In this document: piece by piece, positions 1 through 5,326 of the stretch
Layout of the letters: each line of letters opens with the position of its first letter
Position numbering within the stretch: position 1 is the stretch's first letter
Assembly (NCBI GenBank): GCA_964630765.1
Contig: CAZVXE010000039.1
Span: forward strand, 1-14,510
Direction: 5' to 3'
DNA length: 14,510 nucleotides
Source of the DNA: Methanofastidiosum sp964630765
GTDB lineage: Archaea; Methanobacteriota_B; Thermococci; Methanofastidiosales; Methanofastidiosaceae
Program-made: the position numbers and the translations under genes
Notes under the pieces: model-generated
What the model was told of the DNA's origin: nothing
Database searches by the model: none
What the model saw: the letters and a program-made list of their open reading frames with translations, nothing else

Positions 1-170
1 TCAACGTCATTTCCATTTGCAAATTCAACAGCCGCCTTTTCCAAAGCAAGTTGCGTCTCTTCATCAATTACTGCATTTGCGTATGCGTCTGCATCAGCAC
101 CGGCTATTGCGCCAATGCCAAATGATGCGATCAATGCAACTGCAATAAACAAGGTAATAATCTTCTTCAT
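1..170 (-). CDS. N-terminal part of a secreted protein of unknown function (runs off the window edge)
   Basis: Reading leftward from the ATG at 170, the frame stays open for 56 codons to the window edge, so only the N-terminus is visible. It begins MKKIITLFIAVALIASFG, a classic signal peptide: basic n-region and hydrophobic core, then a small-residue stretch (GAIAGADADAYANA) suited to signal peptidase I cleavage. After that comes an acidic, probably helical segment with several Glu and Ala. No recognisable domain lies in the visible part. The start is well supported by an AAGGAGGTT Shine-Dalgarno 7 nt upstream and a TATA box further upstream. The gene is transcribed away from its neighbours and probably forms its own unit. 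Export is a firm inference; the function cannot be told from this piece. Confidence 0.8.
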   Translation of the reverse strand, partial: MKKIITLFIAVALIASFGIGAIAGADADAYANAVIDEETQLALEKAAVEFANGNDV

Positions 171-176
171 AGTTTA

Positions 177-184
177 ACCTCCTT
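177..184 (-). promoter_or_regulatory. Strong Shine-Dalgarno (AAGGAGGT)
   Basis: On the minus strand the sequence AAGGAGGTT stands 7 nt before the ATG at 170. It is the best anti-SD match in the window, whereas several neighbours appear leaderless. It fixes the start codon and suggests high translation of this secreted protein. Confidence 0.8.
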
Positions 185-211
185 GTTAAGCTAATAATAT
201 TCCAATCGACC

Positions 212-222
212 TTTATATATAG
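212..222 (-). promoter_or_regulatory. TATA box for the secreted-protein gene ending at the left edge
   Basis: The minus strand reads CTATATATAAAG here, a good archaeal TATA box. A start about 26 bp downstream would fall near 190, giving a leader of about 20 nt that contains the strong Shine-Dalgarno. The AT-rich stretch between 223 and 380 shows nothing else I can support. Confidence 0.6.
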
Positions 223-370
223 TTGTTGTGTAAACCGTCATTTATAGTAAAAATCAAAGCTTAATAATAACTAAAATTTTGAAAATAAGGTCAATGATGT
301 TTCACATTGTTTTATATAGTCTAAATTATCTCTTAAATATTAAAAAAAATTAAATTATATTCTTTATAAA

Positions 371-405
371 CAAATAAAAACTAATCTAGAGATTTTCTAG
401 AATAG
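371..405 (-). terminator. Hairpin plus T-run, intrinsic-terminator-like
   Basis: Bases 381-390 (CTAATCTAGA) and 396-405 (TCTAGAATAG) can pair as a 10-bp stem with one A-A mismatch and a 5-nt loop. On the minus strand the stem is followed directly by TTTTTATTTG. It lies about 10 nt past the stop of the small membrane-protein gene at 416, as expected for a 3'-end signal. Archaeal termination depends mainly on T-runs, so the stem may instead stabilise the mRNA 3' end. The stem is AT-rich and weak. Confidence 0.45.
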
Positions 406-415
406 CGTACTTAAA

Positions 416-601
416 TTAAAATAGGCTAAGCCCTCTCCACCCAAAAACAACCATTATTAAGAACAAGACAATCCCTAATAGAAGGATGTTCTTTGCCATC
501 CCGGGGTCTTTGTCCTTCAACATAAAATACCCTATTACTCCCCCGATTATGTTGAGGAATATAGGTAATAGCCACCATAGCCACTTAGTTTCTTTTGACA
601 T
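416..601 (-). CDS. Small two-helix membrane protein, function unknown
   Basis: A 61-residue protein starting MSKETKWLWW. It has two hydrophobic segments (about residues 8-28 and 38-54) separated by the polar loop LKDKDPGMAKN, and it ends in a short GWRGLSLF tail. The pattern of a Trp-rich start, LLPI..GGVIGYF, then a K-D-x-DP-x-MAK loop and a second helix resembles a common family of short archaeal integral membrane proteins with no known role. The frame is open upstream to 709, but I chose the ATG at 601 because GGAGG sits 7 nt before it (609-613) and the upstream codons overlap promoter-like sequence. It is divergent from the surface-protein gene at 748 and is followed by a terminator-like hairpin. 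The existence of the gene is likely; its function is open. Confidence 0.75.
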   Translation of the reverse strand: MSKETKWLWWLLPIFLNIIGGVIGYFMLKDKDPGMAKNILLLGIVLFLIMVVFGWRGLSLF

Positions 602-635
602 TTTATTGCCTCCATTACTCTTAAAAAATCGTATC

Positions 636-666
636 CCTATTAAAAAAAGGTCATTTCCTATTAAAA
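636..666. repeat. Two direct copies of CCTATTAAAA, 21 bp apart
   Basis: CCTATTAAAA occurs at 636-645 and again at 657-666, with starts 21 bp apart, about two helical turns. The copies lie in the leader/promoter region of the leftward small membrane-protein gene. The minus-strand form TTTTAATAGG is itself TATA-like, so these could be alternative core promoters or a tandem regulator site. Chance occurrence in AT-rich DNA is possible. Confidence 0.4.
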
Positions 667-689
667 GAGTCAATATTAAATTGGATAGC

Positions 690-699
690 TTATATATAA
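690..699 (-). promoter_or_regulatory. Candidate TATA box for the small membrane-protein gene
   Basis: The minus strand reads TTATATATAAGC, the closest TATA consensus upstream of the ATG at 601. It predicts transcription from near 669 and a leader of roughly 68 nt, longer than usual here. Weaker boxes around 640-649 would give a leader of about 18 nt, so the true promoter is uncertain. Confidence 0.4.
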
Positions 700-717
700 C
701 TGTATTCATCTAATAAA

Positions 718-730
718 ATTTATATATAAT
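718..730 (+). promoter_or_regulatory. TATA box placing transcription start at the ATG of the 748 gene
   Basis: ATTTATATATAAT is centred about 25 bp before the ATG at 748. No Shine-Dalgarno lies between, so the transcript is predicted to be leaderless. It is divergent from the promoter of the leftward small membrane-protein gene. Confidence 0.6.
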
Positions 731-747
731 AAAAAGAATTAATATTC

Positions 748-1584
748 ATGATCCAAAAAATATCTTTTTCAGTGGTAGTTTCATTTATTTTAATCTTAAG
801 CATGACATTAACTCCTTCTTATGCGCAGCAGGAGGTCTATATCATATCAAACAATATAGACGTTGTTGCAAAACCTATCCTAGAGGACTACTTCAGGGGA
901 TTTGGTCTATTCCCTGAGTTTTTAACTCCTGATGATCTAGGGAAGATTAAGGGTGCAAAGCTAATCATTATTCTTGGTGGCCCAGATGCCCTATACGGAA
1001 CTGGAACACTTGTAAGCCGCTATCTCGATTCTCTTGAAATTAACTTCATAAGGCAGCCCGGGCAGAGATTCACCTTTATCAAATCTGACCCTTATGGATA
1101 TGCTGATAGGGTTATAATAATAGCAGGGTCAGAAAGGGAAAAAACATATGAAGAGGCCTTTAACCTTGTGAACGGCTCCAATGTAAGCTTCCAGAATGAA
1201 GTCCAGCAAGCAGCTGAAGGAAAGGTCAGCATAAGGGATCTCCCACTGGTGCTTGCCGGTATATCCTATGATACAGAAACAGTCGATAATAATAATCACA
1301 TAAAACTATCAATCCAGAACTATGGCAGCGGAAAGGCAACTAATGTTATTATTGAGATAACAGATGACTACTACTCTAATTTCTCACTAGTTAGCACTGA
1401 TCCTGTCGTAAAGGTCGAGGGCAACAAGTTTTATATCGGGGATCTTGCCGGTGGCGAAAAGATTGAATTAAACATTTATCTAAAAGCGAAGCAGAGCGGT
1501 GTTTATTCAGGTACAATTTCCTATAAACACGATGCAATTGACACATATGCGAGAATAAAGGACATCACAACAAGGGTGCCATAA
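748..1584 (+). CDS. Secreted two-domain surface protein with C-terminal CARDB-like domain
   Basis: A 278-residue exported protein. Residues 1-26 form a signal peptide ending TPSYA-QQ. Residues about 28-140 look like an alpha/beta domain with repeated hydrophobic strands (VYIIS, KLIIILGGP, RVIIIAGS), reminiscent of putative cell-wall-binding or S-layer-associated domains (COG2247-like); this is a resemblance only. Residues 168-278 form a beta-rich domain (Y-D-T-E-T, L-S-I-Q-N-Y-G, G-T-I-S-Y) like the CARDB/NEW3 immunoglobulin-like adhesion domains. The same domain recurs at the end of the lipoprotein encoded at 2154-2669, about 76 of 111 positions identical without gaps. No transmembrane anchor is visible, so the protein is either released or bound to the envelope through its N-terminal domain. 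The start is a leaderless ATG preceded by a well-placed TATA box. The exact function is unknown. Confidence 0.85.
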   Translation: MIQKISFSVVVSFILILSMTLTPSYAQQEVYIISNNIDVVAKPILEDYFRGFGLFPEFLTPDDLGKIKGAKLIIILGGPDALYGTGTLVSRYLDSLEINFIRQPGQRFTFIKSDPYGYADRVIIIAGSEREKTYEEAFNLVNGSNVSFQNEVQQAAEGKVSIRDLPLVLAGISYDTETVDNNNHIKLSIQNYGSGKATNVIIEITDDYYSNFSLVSTDPVVKVEGNKFYIGDLAGGEKIELNIYLKAKQSGVYSGTISYKHDAIDTYARIKDITTRVP

Positions 1585-1587
1585 TCT
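1249..1587 (+). repeat. Copy 1 of a 339-bp direct repeat (coding for the shared surface domain)
   Basis: This segment codes for residues 168-278 of the 748-1584 protein plus the stop and the next three bases (TCT). It aligns without insertions or deletions to 2334-2672. By my count about 76 of 111 encoded residues match, with long identical blocks such as DNNNHI, KATNV and LKAKQSGVY. Similarity stops just after the stop codon. Confidence 0.85.
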
Positions 1588-1603
1588 CTTTTTACCCAAA
1601 ATT

Positions 1604-1621
1604 TTTTATAACTATATATAA
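1604..1621 (+). promoter_or_regulatory. TATA elements of hicBA
   Basis: TTTTTATAACTATATATA contains two overlapping TATA-like boxes. The upstream one (about 1604-1611) is 26 bp before the ATG at 1633 and would give a leaderless hicB transcript. The downstream one is too close to the ATG for normal spacing. The T-runs at 1588-1607 may also terminate the preceding gene. Confidence 0.5.
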
Positions 1622-1632
1622 ATATTTTATTT

Positions 1633-1842
1633 ATGACTAAAAAATATAATATACTCATTGAAAAAGATGAAGATGGGTACTATGTTTCTGAAGTTTTAGA
1701 TTTACCCGGTTGTCATACTCAAGCAAAAACTATTGATGTGCTACTAGAAAGAACAAAAGAAGCAATAAAGGCATATCTTGAAGTTGAAACTCAAACAGAC
1801 TATCCCCTTGAATTTGTCAGAGTTCAGGAAATCGAGGTATAG
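1633..1842 (+). CDS. hicB: HicB-family antitoxin, single-domain form
   Basis: A 69-residue protein with the HicB partial RNase H-like fold signature: an N-terminal strand, the D-E-D-G-Y-Y-V turn at 12-18, then L-P-G-C-H at 24-28 and a Q-x-K-T helix entry, followed by a helix (ERTKEAIKAYLEV). It would bind and block the HicA toxin encoded 2 nt downstream. Full-length HicB proteins often carry a C-terminal ribbon-helix-helix or HTH DNA-binding domain; here the protein ends about 15 residues after the helix, so autorepression by this protein alone is doubtful. Antitoxin-first order is common for this family. There is no Shine-Dalgarno, and a TATA box at about -26 suggests a leaderless message. 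It lies between two genes that share a duplicated domain. The family call is strong. Confidence 0.9.
   Translation: MTKKYNILIEKDEDGYYVSEVLDLPGCHTQAKTIDVLLERTKEAIKAYLEVETQTDYPLEFVRVQEIEV
1834..1838 (+). promoter_or_regulatory. Shine-Dalgarno GAGGT that fixes the TTG start of hicA
   Basis: GAGGT lies inside the last codons of hicB, 6 nt before the TTG at 1845. There is no in-frame ATG between the hicB stop and the conserved HicA N-terminal helix, so this site and the TTG define the hicA start and couple it to hicB translation. Confidence 0.7.
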
Positions 1843-1844
1843 TA

Positions 1845-2072
1845 TTGTCAACTACTCCAAAAATATCAGCTAAAGAACTTTCTAAAGTAATTCAAAAATT
1901 AGGATTTTTTTATAGTCATACTACTGGAAGTCATATGGTATACAAACATAATGACGGTAGAACTATTGTTATACCCAACCACCCGGGGGAGAAGATAGGA
2001 ACTGGGCTTCTTCTAAAAATTATTAAAAAAGACCTGAATATATCGAAAGAGGAATTTCTTAAATTACTTTGA
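1845..2072 (+). CDS. hicA: HicA-family mRNA interferase toxin (YcfA-like)
   Basis: A 75-residue protein with the dsRNA-binding-like HicA fold. It has an N-terminal helix (AKELSKVIQKLGF), the catalytic-type motif T-G-S-H (residues 27-30, His30 predicted catalytic) followed by M-V-Y and D-G-R, then V-I-P-N-H at 42-46 and the G-E-K-I-G-x-G-L-L-x-x-I-I-K segment that closes the fold. Known HicA proteins cleave mRNA and block translation until HicB neutralises them. All expected motifs are intact, so the toxin looks active. It starts with the rare codon TTG 2 nt after the hicB stop, with GAGGT upstream; the weak start may keep toxin below antitoxin. The C-terminal tail (NISKEEFLKLL) is slightly longer than in minimal members. 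Family assignment is firm; activity is inferred. Confidence 0.9.
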   Translation: MSTTPKISAKELSKVIQKLGFFYSHTTGSHMVYKHNDGRTIVIPNHPGEKIGTGLLLKIIKKDLNISKEEFLKLL

Positions 2073-2104
2073 TTCCTTTATCAACTCTTCTAATACAGAA
2101 CAAG

Positions 2105-2112
2105 TTAAATAG
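2105..2112 (+). promoter_or_regulatory. Candidate TATA box for the lipoprotein gene
   Basis: TTAAATAG here would start transcription near 2135, giving a leader of about 20 nt that contains GGTGA (2144-2148) in front of the ATG at 2154. It is a moderate match to the archaeal TATA consensus. Confidence 0.4.
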
Positions 2113-2153
2113 AATAAAAACATACATTAAATTTAGTTTCTAAGGTGAAATTA

Positions 2154-2669
2154 ATGAAAAAAAAAATTAAATTACTTGGTCCCTTATTAGTACTACTAGT
2201 GCTGTCCTCTATTCTTTGTGGCTGCGTCAGTCAGGGAACAACAACAATCAGCTACGAATCACCTTCTACCGGCAACGAGCAAACACCCTCTACCGCCACA
2301 CCAGACGCAACTTCCCAATCGGGCTCTCCCTATATCCTTGCAAGTATATCCTATGACACAGAAACAATAGATAACAATAATCACATACAGCTATCCATTC
2401 AGAATTATGGTAAGAGTAAGGCAACTAACGTTGCGATAGTGATTTCAAATGACTACTACTCTAATTTTACCCTGGTAAGTGTTAACCCGAACTTAAGGGT
2501 CGAGGGGAACAGGTTCTACATAGGGGATATTGCTAGTGGAGAGAAGCTTCAGGTGGATATCCGTCTTAAGGCAAAGCAGAGCGGAGTTTACACAGGTACT
2601 ATTTCATACACTTATGATGGTCTAGAAGAAAGTGGAAAGATAAAGGATCTCACAACAAGAGTCCCATAA
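2154..2669 (+). CDS. Predicted lipoprotein with CARDB-like domain, paralogue of the 748 gene product
   Basis: A 171-residue protein starting MKKKIKLLGP. A hydrophobic segment ends in the lipobox-like L-C-G-C, with Cys24 as the probable lipid-modified residue after cleavage. Residues about 25-58 are a Ser/Thr/Pro/Gln-rich linker typical of surface lipoproteins. Residues 61-171 repeat, without gaps, the C-terminal domain of the protein encoded at 748-1584 (about 76 of 111 identical). The result is a tethered, single-domain relative of that secreted protein. An in-frame GTG at 2145 would add three residues; I prefer the ATG because GGTGA lies 5-6 nt before it. A T-run follows the stop. The role is probably adhesion or cell-surface structure, which is inferred from domain type only. 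Confidence 0.85.
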   Translation: MKKKIKLLGPLLVLLVLSSILCGCVSQGTTTISYESPSTGNEQTPSTATPDATSQSGSPYILASISYDTETIDNNNHIQLSIQNYGKSKATNVAIVISNDYYSNFTLVSVNPNLRVEGNRFYIGDIASGEKLQVDIRLKAKQSGVYTGTISYTYDGLEESGKIKDLTTRVP

Positions 2670-2672
2670 TCT
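2334..2672 (+). repeat. Copy 2 of the 339-bp direct repeat
   Basis: This is the partner of 1249-1587: same length, same reading frame, and same end including the shared CCATAATCT-type bases around the stop. The two copies bracket hicBA and the N-terminal part of the lipoprotein gene. Third-position differences are frequent, so the duplication is not recent. Confidence 0.85.
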
Positions 2673-2678
2673 AATTAA

Positions 2679-2691
2679 TTTTTCTTTTTTT
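2679..2691 (+). terminator. T-rich terminator after the lipoprotein gene
   Basis: TTTTTCTTTTTTT follows the stop codon by about 10 nt. Oligo-T tracts on the non-template strand are the known archaeal termination signal. No stem precedes it. Confidence 0.55.
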
Positions 2692-2704
2692 AATAACCAT
2701 TATC

Positions 2705-2713
2705 TTTAAATAT
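2705..2713 (+). promoter_or_regulatory. TATA box for the thiol-disulfide transporter gene
   Basis: CTTTAAATA lies about 50 bp before the GTG at 2756 and predicts transcription from about 2735. That would exclude the TTG at 2726 as a start and leave a short leader containing GGGGAG. Confidence 0.5.
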
Positions 2714-2755
2714 GATTTTTATAACTTGATTTTACTAGTGGGGAGCGTGGGTACC

Positions 2756-4261
2756 GTGAAAAAAAGGGTATTTAATGTTATTTTACTGTCATTATTAATA
2801 ATAAGTCTATTTGGAACTCTTGCAGTTTCTGCAGAGGACACGATAGATATCAAATTCTTTAAAACAGAAGGCTGCGAGAAATGTGCCGAGGCAAAGGCGA
2901 CTCTAGAAAGACTAAATCAAACGGTCTACAACGGAAAGTTAAACATAACAGAAATTGAGACCTTTACATCTAGCGGGTACAAGGAGTTTAAGGATCTAGG
3001 ATTTAGCATAACTCCTGCAGCTGTAATAAATGGAAATACAAAGCTTGAGGGGATAAGCCAGTTTGGCGAAGCATCTTTAAGGGTGCTGTTTGACTCTATA
3101 TTAAATCCAACAACTGTTACACCAGAACAGCCCACCACACCAACTGATACCACAAAAACTATCAGATTCTTCTACGAGGAGCAGTGTGAATATTGCAAAG
3201 CCTCAAAGGCAAAGATGTATGCATTAATCGCAGAAAAAGATTACAATATTACAGTTGTCGAAGTTGACGTTTACTCGCCCGCTGGCTACAAGGAGTTCAC
3301 AGAGGCTGGATTTAAGATAGTTCCTGCAGTTATTGTTTGTGGCACGACAAAACTTGAAGGAACAGATCAAGTTGATCCCGATATGCAAAAAGCAATTGAG
3401 GGATGTCTTTCTGGAAAGCCTGTGACAAACGGCGGCGGAGTTTCTACCATTACTTTAATTGGGGCGCTTGGCGCAGGATTCTTTTCAAGCTTCTCACCTT
3501 GTTTACTTGCCGTTTTATCGTTTATCATAGCCTACACCGCAGGCACAAGCAAGAAGTCAATTACAATATTGCTAAAATCAATATTCTTTGGGCTTGGGAT
3601 TACATTTTCATATGTGCTTGTTGCGATAATGTTTCTTAAACTTGGCCAGGCAATACCTGATTCCTATAAGTATCTTATCTCATTATTTGGTGCCATAATC
3701 ACATTTGTCCTTGGATTAAATTTATTGAACAGTGGATTTGACCTGGTAGATTTGCCAATAACAACTAAACACTTCGCTCAGAAAATGACAAATAAGTTTG
3801 CCCTGTCATATGGATTGCTTGGTGTGTTCTTTTTAGGCATGATTTTTTCTGTGATAAAACTGCCGTGTGCAGCTATAATCCTTCCTTTACTTATAGATGA
3901 GGCAATAACAGGTTCAAACGCTTCAGCCTTCCTAAAAGTCACCTTTTATGGGCTCGGGGTTATTATACCCTTCATTGCAATAGGTGTCGTAGGTGCCTTT
4001 ACAAAGAACGTTGCAAGGGACATGAGGTGGAATCCAAAGGTCAGATTCTTTGGATGGGTAGTAGTCGGAGCTATAGTTATTATTATATCATTCTGGCTCA
4101 TCCTTCAGGGATTTCAAGTCGTTGAAACCGTCACCACAGAGTATATTTTATATACGATAATCTCTTATGCAATTACAATGTTTATAGTAGGATTTGCCTA
4201 CGCTAAATGGAAGAAGGTAGATAAGGGTGACGACGGAAAGAAGGAAGTTCGAGCATATTAA
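2756..4261 (+). CDS. CcdA/DsbD-type membrane electron transporter with two N-terminal glutaredoxin-like domains
   Basis: A 501-residue protein starting at GTG with a signal sequence (MKKRVFN, residues 1-26). Two glutaredoxin-like domains follow. The first (about 30-118) has C-E-K-C at 40-43 and a cis-Pro context I-T-P-A at 85-88. The second (about 135-218) has C-E-Y-C at 144-147, V-P-A at 189-191 and two extra Cys at 195 and 217. They share F-F, G-Y-K-E-F and T-K-L-E-G and look like an internal duplication. A Pro/Thr linker separates them. The rest is a CcdA-like membrane domain with about seven helices and the paired redox Cys249 (F-S-P-C) and Cys371 (K-L-P-C). By analogy with DsbD, electrons would pass from cytoplasmic thioredoxin through the membrane cysteines to the outer domains for extracytoplasmic disulfide reduction. 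The frame is open further upstream to a TTG at 2726, which I reject on promoter position. Its last 35 nt overlap the isomerase gene. Confidence 0.85.
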   Translation: MKKRVFNVILLSLLIISLFGTLAVSAEDTIDIKFFKTEGCEKCAEAKATLERLNQTVYNGKLNITEIETFTSSGYKEFKDLGFSITPAAVINGNTKLEGISQFGEASLRVLFDSILNPTTVTPEQPTTPTDTTKTIRFFYEEQCEYCKASKAKMYALIAEKDYNITVVEVDVYSPAGYKEFTEAGFKIVPAVIVCGTTKLEGTDQVDPDMQKAIEGCLSGKPVTNGGGVSTITLIGALGAGFFSSFSPCLLAVLSFIIAYTAGTSKKSITILLKSIFFGLGITFSYVLVAIMFLKLGQAIPDSYKYLISLFGAIITFVLGLNLLNSGFDLVDLPITTKHFAQKMTNKFALSYGLLGVFFLGMIFSVIKLPCAAIILPLLIDEAITGSNASAFLKVTFYGLGVIIPFIAIGVVGAFTKNVARDMRWNPKVRFFGWVVVGAIVIIISFWLILQGFQVVETVTTEYILYTIISYAITMFIVGFAYAKWKKVDKGDDGKKEVRAY

Positions 4262-5288
4262 AATATGCCTTGAAGAGAATGTTCAATCCAAGTACAACTA
4301 CCTTGAGGACGTTTCTTTTGTCCACTCAGCGCTCCCTGAAATAAATTTTGACGATATAAATACTGAAATCAAGCTATTCGGAAAGCATCTTTCGTTTCCT
4401 CTTTTTATCTCTGCCATGACGGGTGGGACTGAAGAGGCTTTGAAGATAAACAAAGCACTCGCAAAGGCATGCCAGAAGACTCAAATAGGGATGGGCCTTG
4501 GAAGCCAGAGGGCAATGATTGAGGACCACTCGCTCACCTATACCTATGATGTCAGGAAGTATGCCAAAGACATACTTCTAATTGGTAACATTGGTCTCCC
4601 TCAGTTTGTGAAAGGCTACTCTGTAAAAGAAGCTATTTTTGCTGTTCAAGAGATAAAGGCTGACATGCTCGCAGTTCACCTAAACAGTCTCCAAGAAGTA
4701 TCCCAGCCAGAAGGCGACCTATTCTTTAAAAACGGGTTATCTATCTTAAAGGGCCTAAAAGAAAAACTACCTTTCCCTCTGATAGTAAAGGAGACGGGTG
4801 CTGGTATATCCAAAGAAACAGCTGAAAAGTTGTCATTTCTCGATGGCGTCGATGTTGCAGGTACAGGTGGGACAAGCTGGAGTGCAGTTGAGTACTACCG
4901 CAGCAAAAATAACAAGGAAACAGTAAAGAAACTCTGGAACTGGGGCATACCAACACCACTCTCAATTGCCGAGTGCAGAACATCTGGCATCAAGACCATC
5001 ATCGGCTCTGGTGGTGTCAGGACAGGCTTTGATATTGCAAAGTGCATTTCACTTGGTGCTCAAGCATGCGGTATAGCACTGCCTTTTCTAAAGTTAGCCG
5101 TTGAAGAAAATGTTGAAGGATTGGTAGAAAAGATTGAAACAATCAAGCGAGAGTTTAAGATAGCGATGTTTTTGAACTCTTGCTCATCTGTATATGAGCT
5201 TAAGAGCAGGCCGCTATTCTTAACTGGTGAGCTATCGCAGCTTATGCAACAAAGGGGAATGGATTTCCACTATTTTAATTATCGTTAA
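4227..5288 (+). CDS. fni: Type 2 isopentenyl-diphosphate delta-isomerase (FMN-dependent)
   Basis: This enzyme interconverts isopentenyl and dimethylallyl diphosphate in the cytoplasm, supplying prenyl chains for archaeal ether lipids. It needs reduced FMN and Mg2+. The 353-residue length is normal. Family motifs appear in order: R-R-K-F-E-H at 5-10, H-S-A-L-P-E at 33-38, M-T-G-G at 64-67, G-S-Q-R at 92-95, Q-P-E-G-D at 160-164 (Mg2+-binding Glu), K-E-T-G-A-G-I-S at 188-195, G-T-G-G-T-S-W at 212-218, then G-S-G-G-V-R-T-G and the C-terminal E-L-K...T-G-E-L. The GTG start lies inside the preceding gene (35-nt overlap), with AGGT about 8 nt upstream, so translation is probably coupled to the redox transporter. 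The next gene has its own promoter. Family assignment is firm. Confidence 0.95.
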   Translation: MTTERRKFEHIKICLEENVQSKYNYLEDVSFVHSALPEINFDDINTEIKLFGKHLSFPLFISAMTGGTEEALKINKALAKACQKTQIGMGLGSQRAMIEDHSLTYTYDVRKYAKDILLIGNIGLPQFVKGYSVKEAIFAVQEIKADMLAVHLNSLQEVSQPEGDLFFKNGLSILKGLKEKLPFPLIVKETGAGISKETAEKLSFLDGVDVAGTGGTSWSAVEYYRSKNNKETVKKLWNWGIPTPLSIAECRTSGIKTIIGSGGVRTGFDIAKCISLGAQACGIALPFLKLAVEENVEGLVEKIETIKREFKIAMFLNSCSSVYELKSRPLFLTGELSQLMQQRGMDFHYFNYR

Positions 5289-5294
5289 GCAATA

Positions 5295-5306
5295 ACTTTA
5301 TATACT
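5295..5306 (+). promoter_or_regulatory. TATA box for the FG-GAP propeller gene, leaderless
   Basis: ACTTTATATACT is centred about 26 bp before the ATG at 5327, with no Shine-Dalgarno between. This separates the gene from the isomerase unit and selects 5327 over the in-frame ATGs at 5318 and 5333. Confidence 0.6.
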
Positions 5307-5326
5307 ATTATGAATTAATGGTATTC

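Noticed and set aside
171..415. Possible small RNA or attachment site in the largest gene-free gap
   Set aside because: The stretch is AT-rich. Beyond the TATA box, the Shine-Dalgarno and the terminator-like hairpin I found no tRNA-like fold, repeat array or integrase context.
602..709. 36-residue N-terminal extension of the small membrane protein (start at 709)
   Set aside because: It would begin upstream of the best TATA box, lacks a Shine-Dalgarno, and reads through promoter-like sequence; the ATG at 601 has GGAGG at good spacing.
2726..2755. TTG start adding ten residues to the thiol-disulfide transporter
   Set aside because: It lies before the predicted transcription start, and the Lys-Lys-Arg n-region of the signal peptide begins right after the GTG at 2756.
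3403..3639. Plus-strand frame inside the CcdA domain
   Set aside because: Out of frame with a strongly supported membrane protein, with no ribosome site; a shadow frame.
4741..4983. Minus-strand open frame inside the isomerase gene
   Set aside because: It overlaps the fully conserved IDI-2 core, and its translation is low-complexity without start signals.
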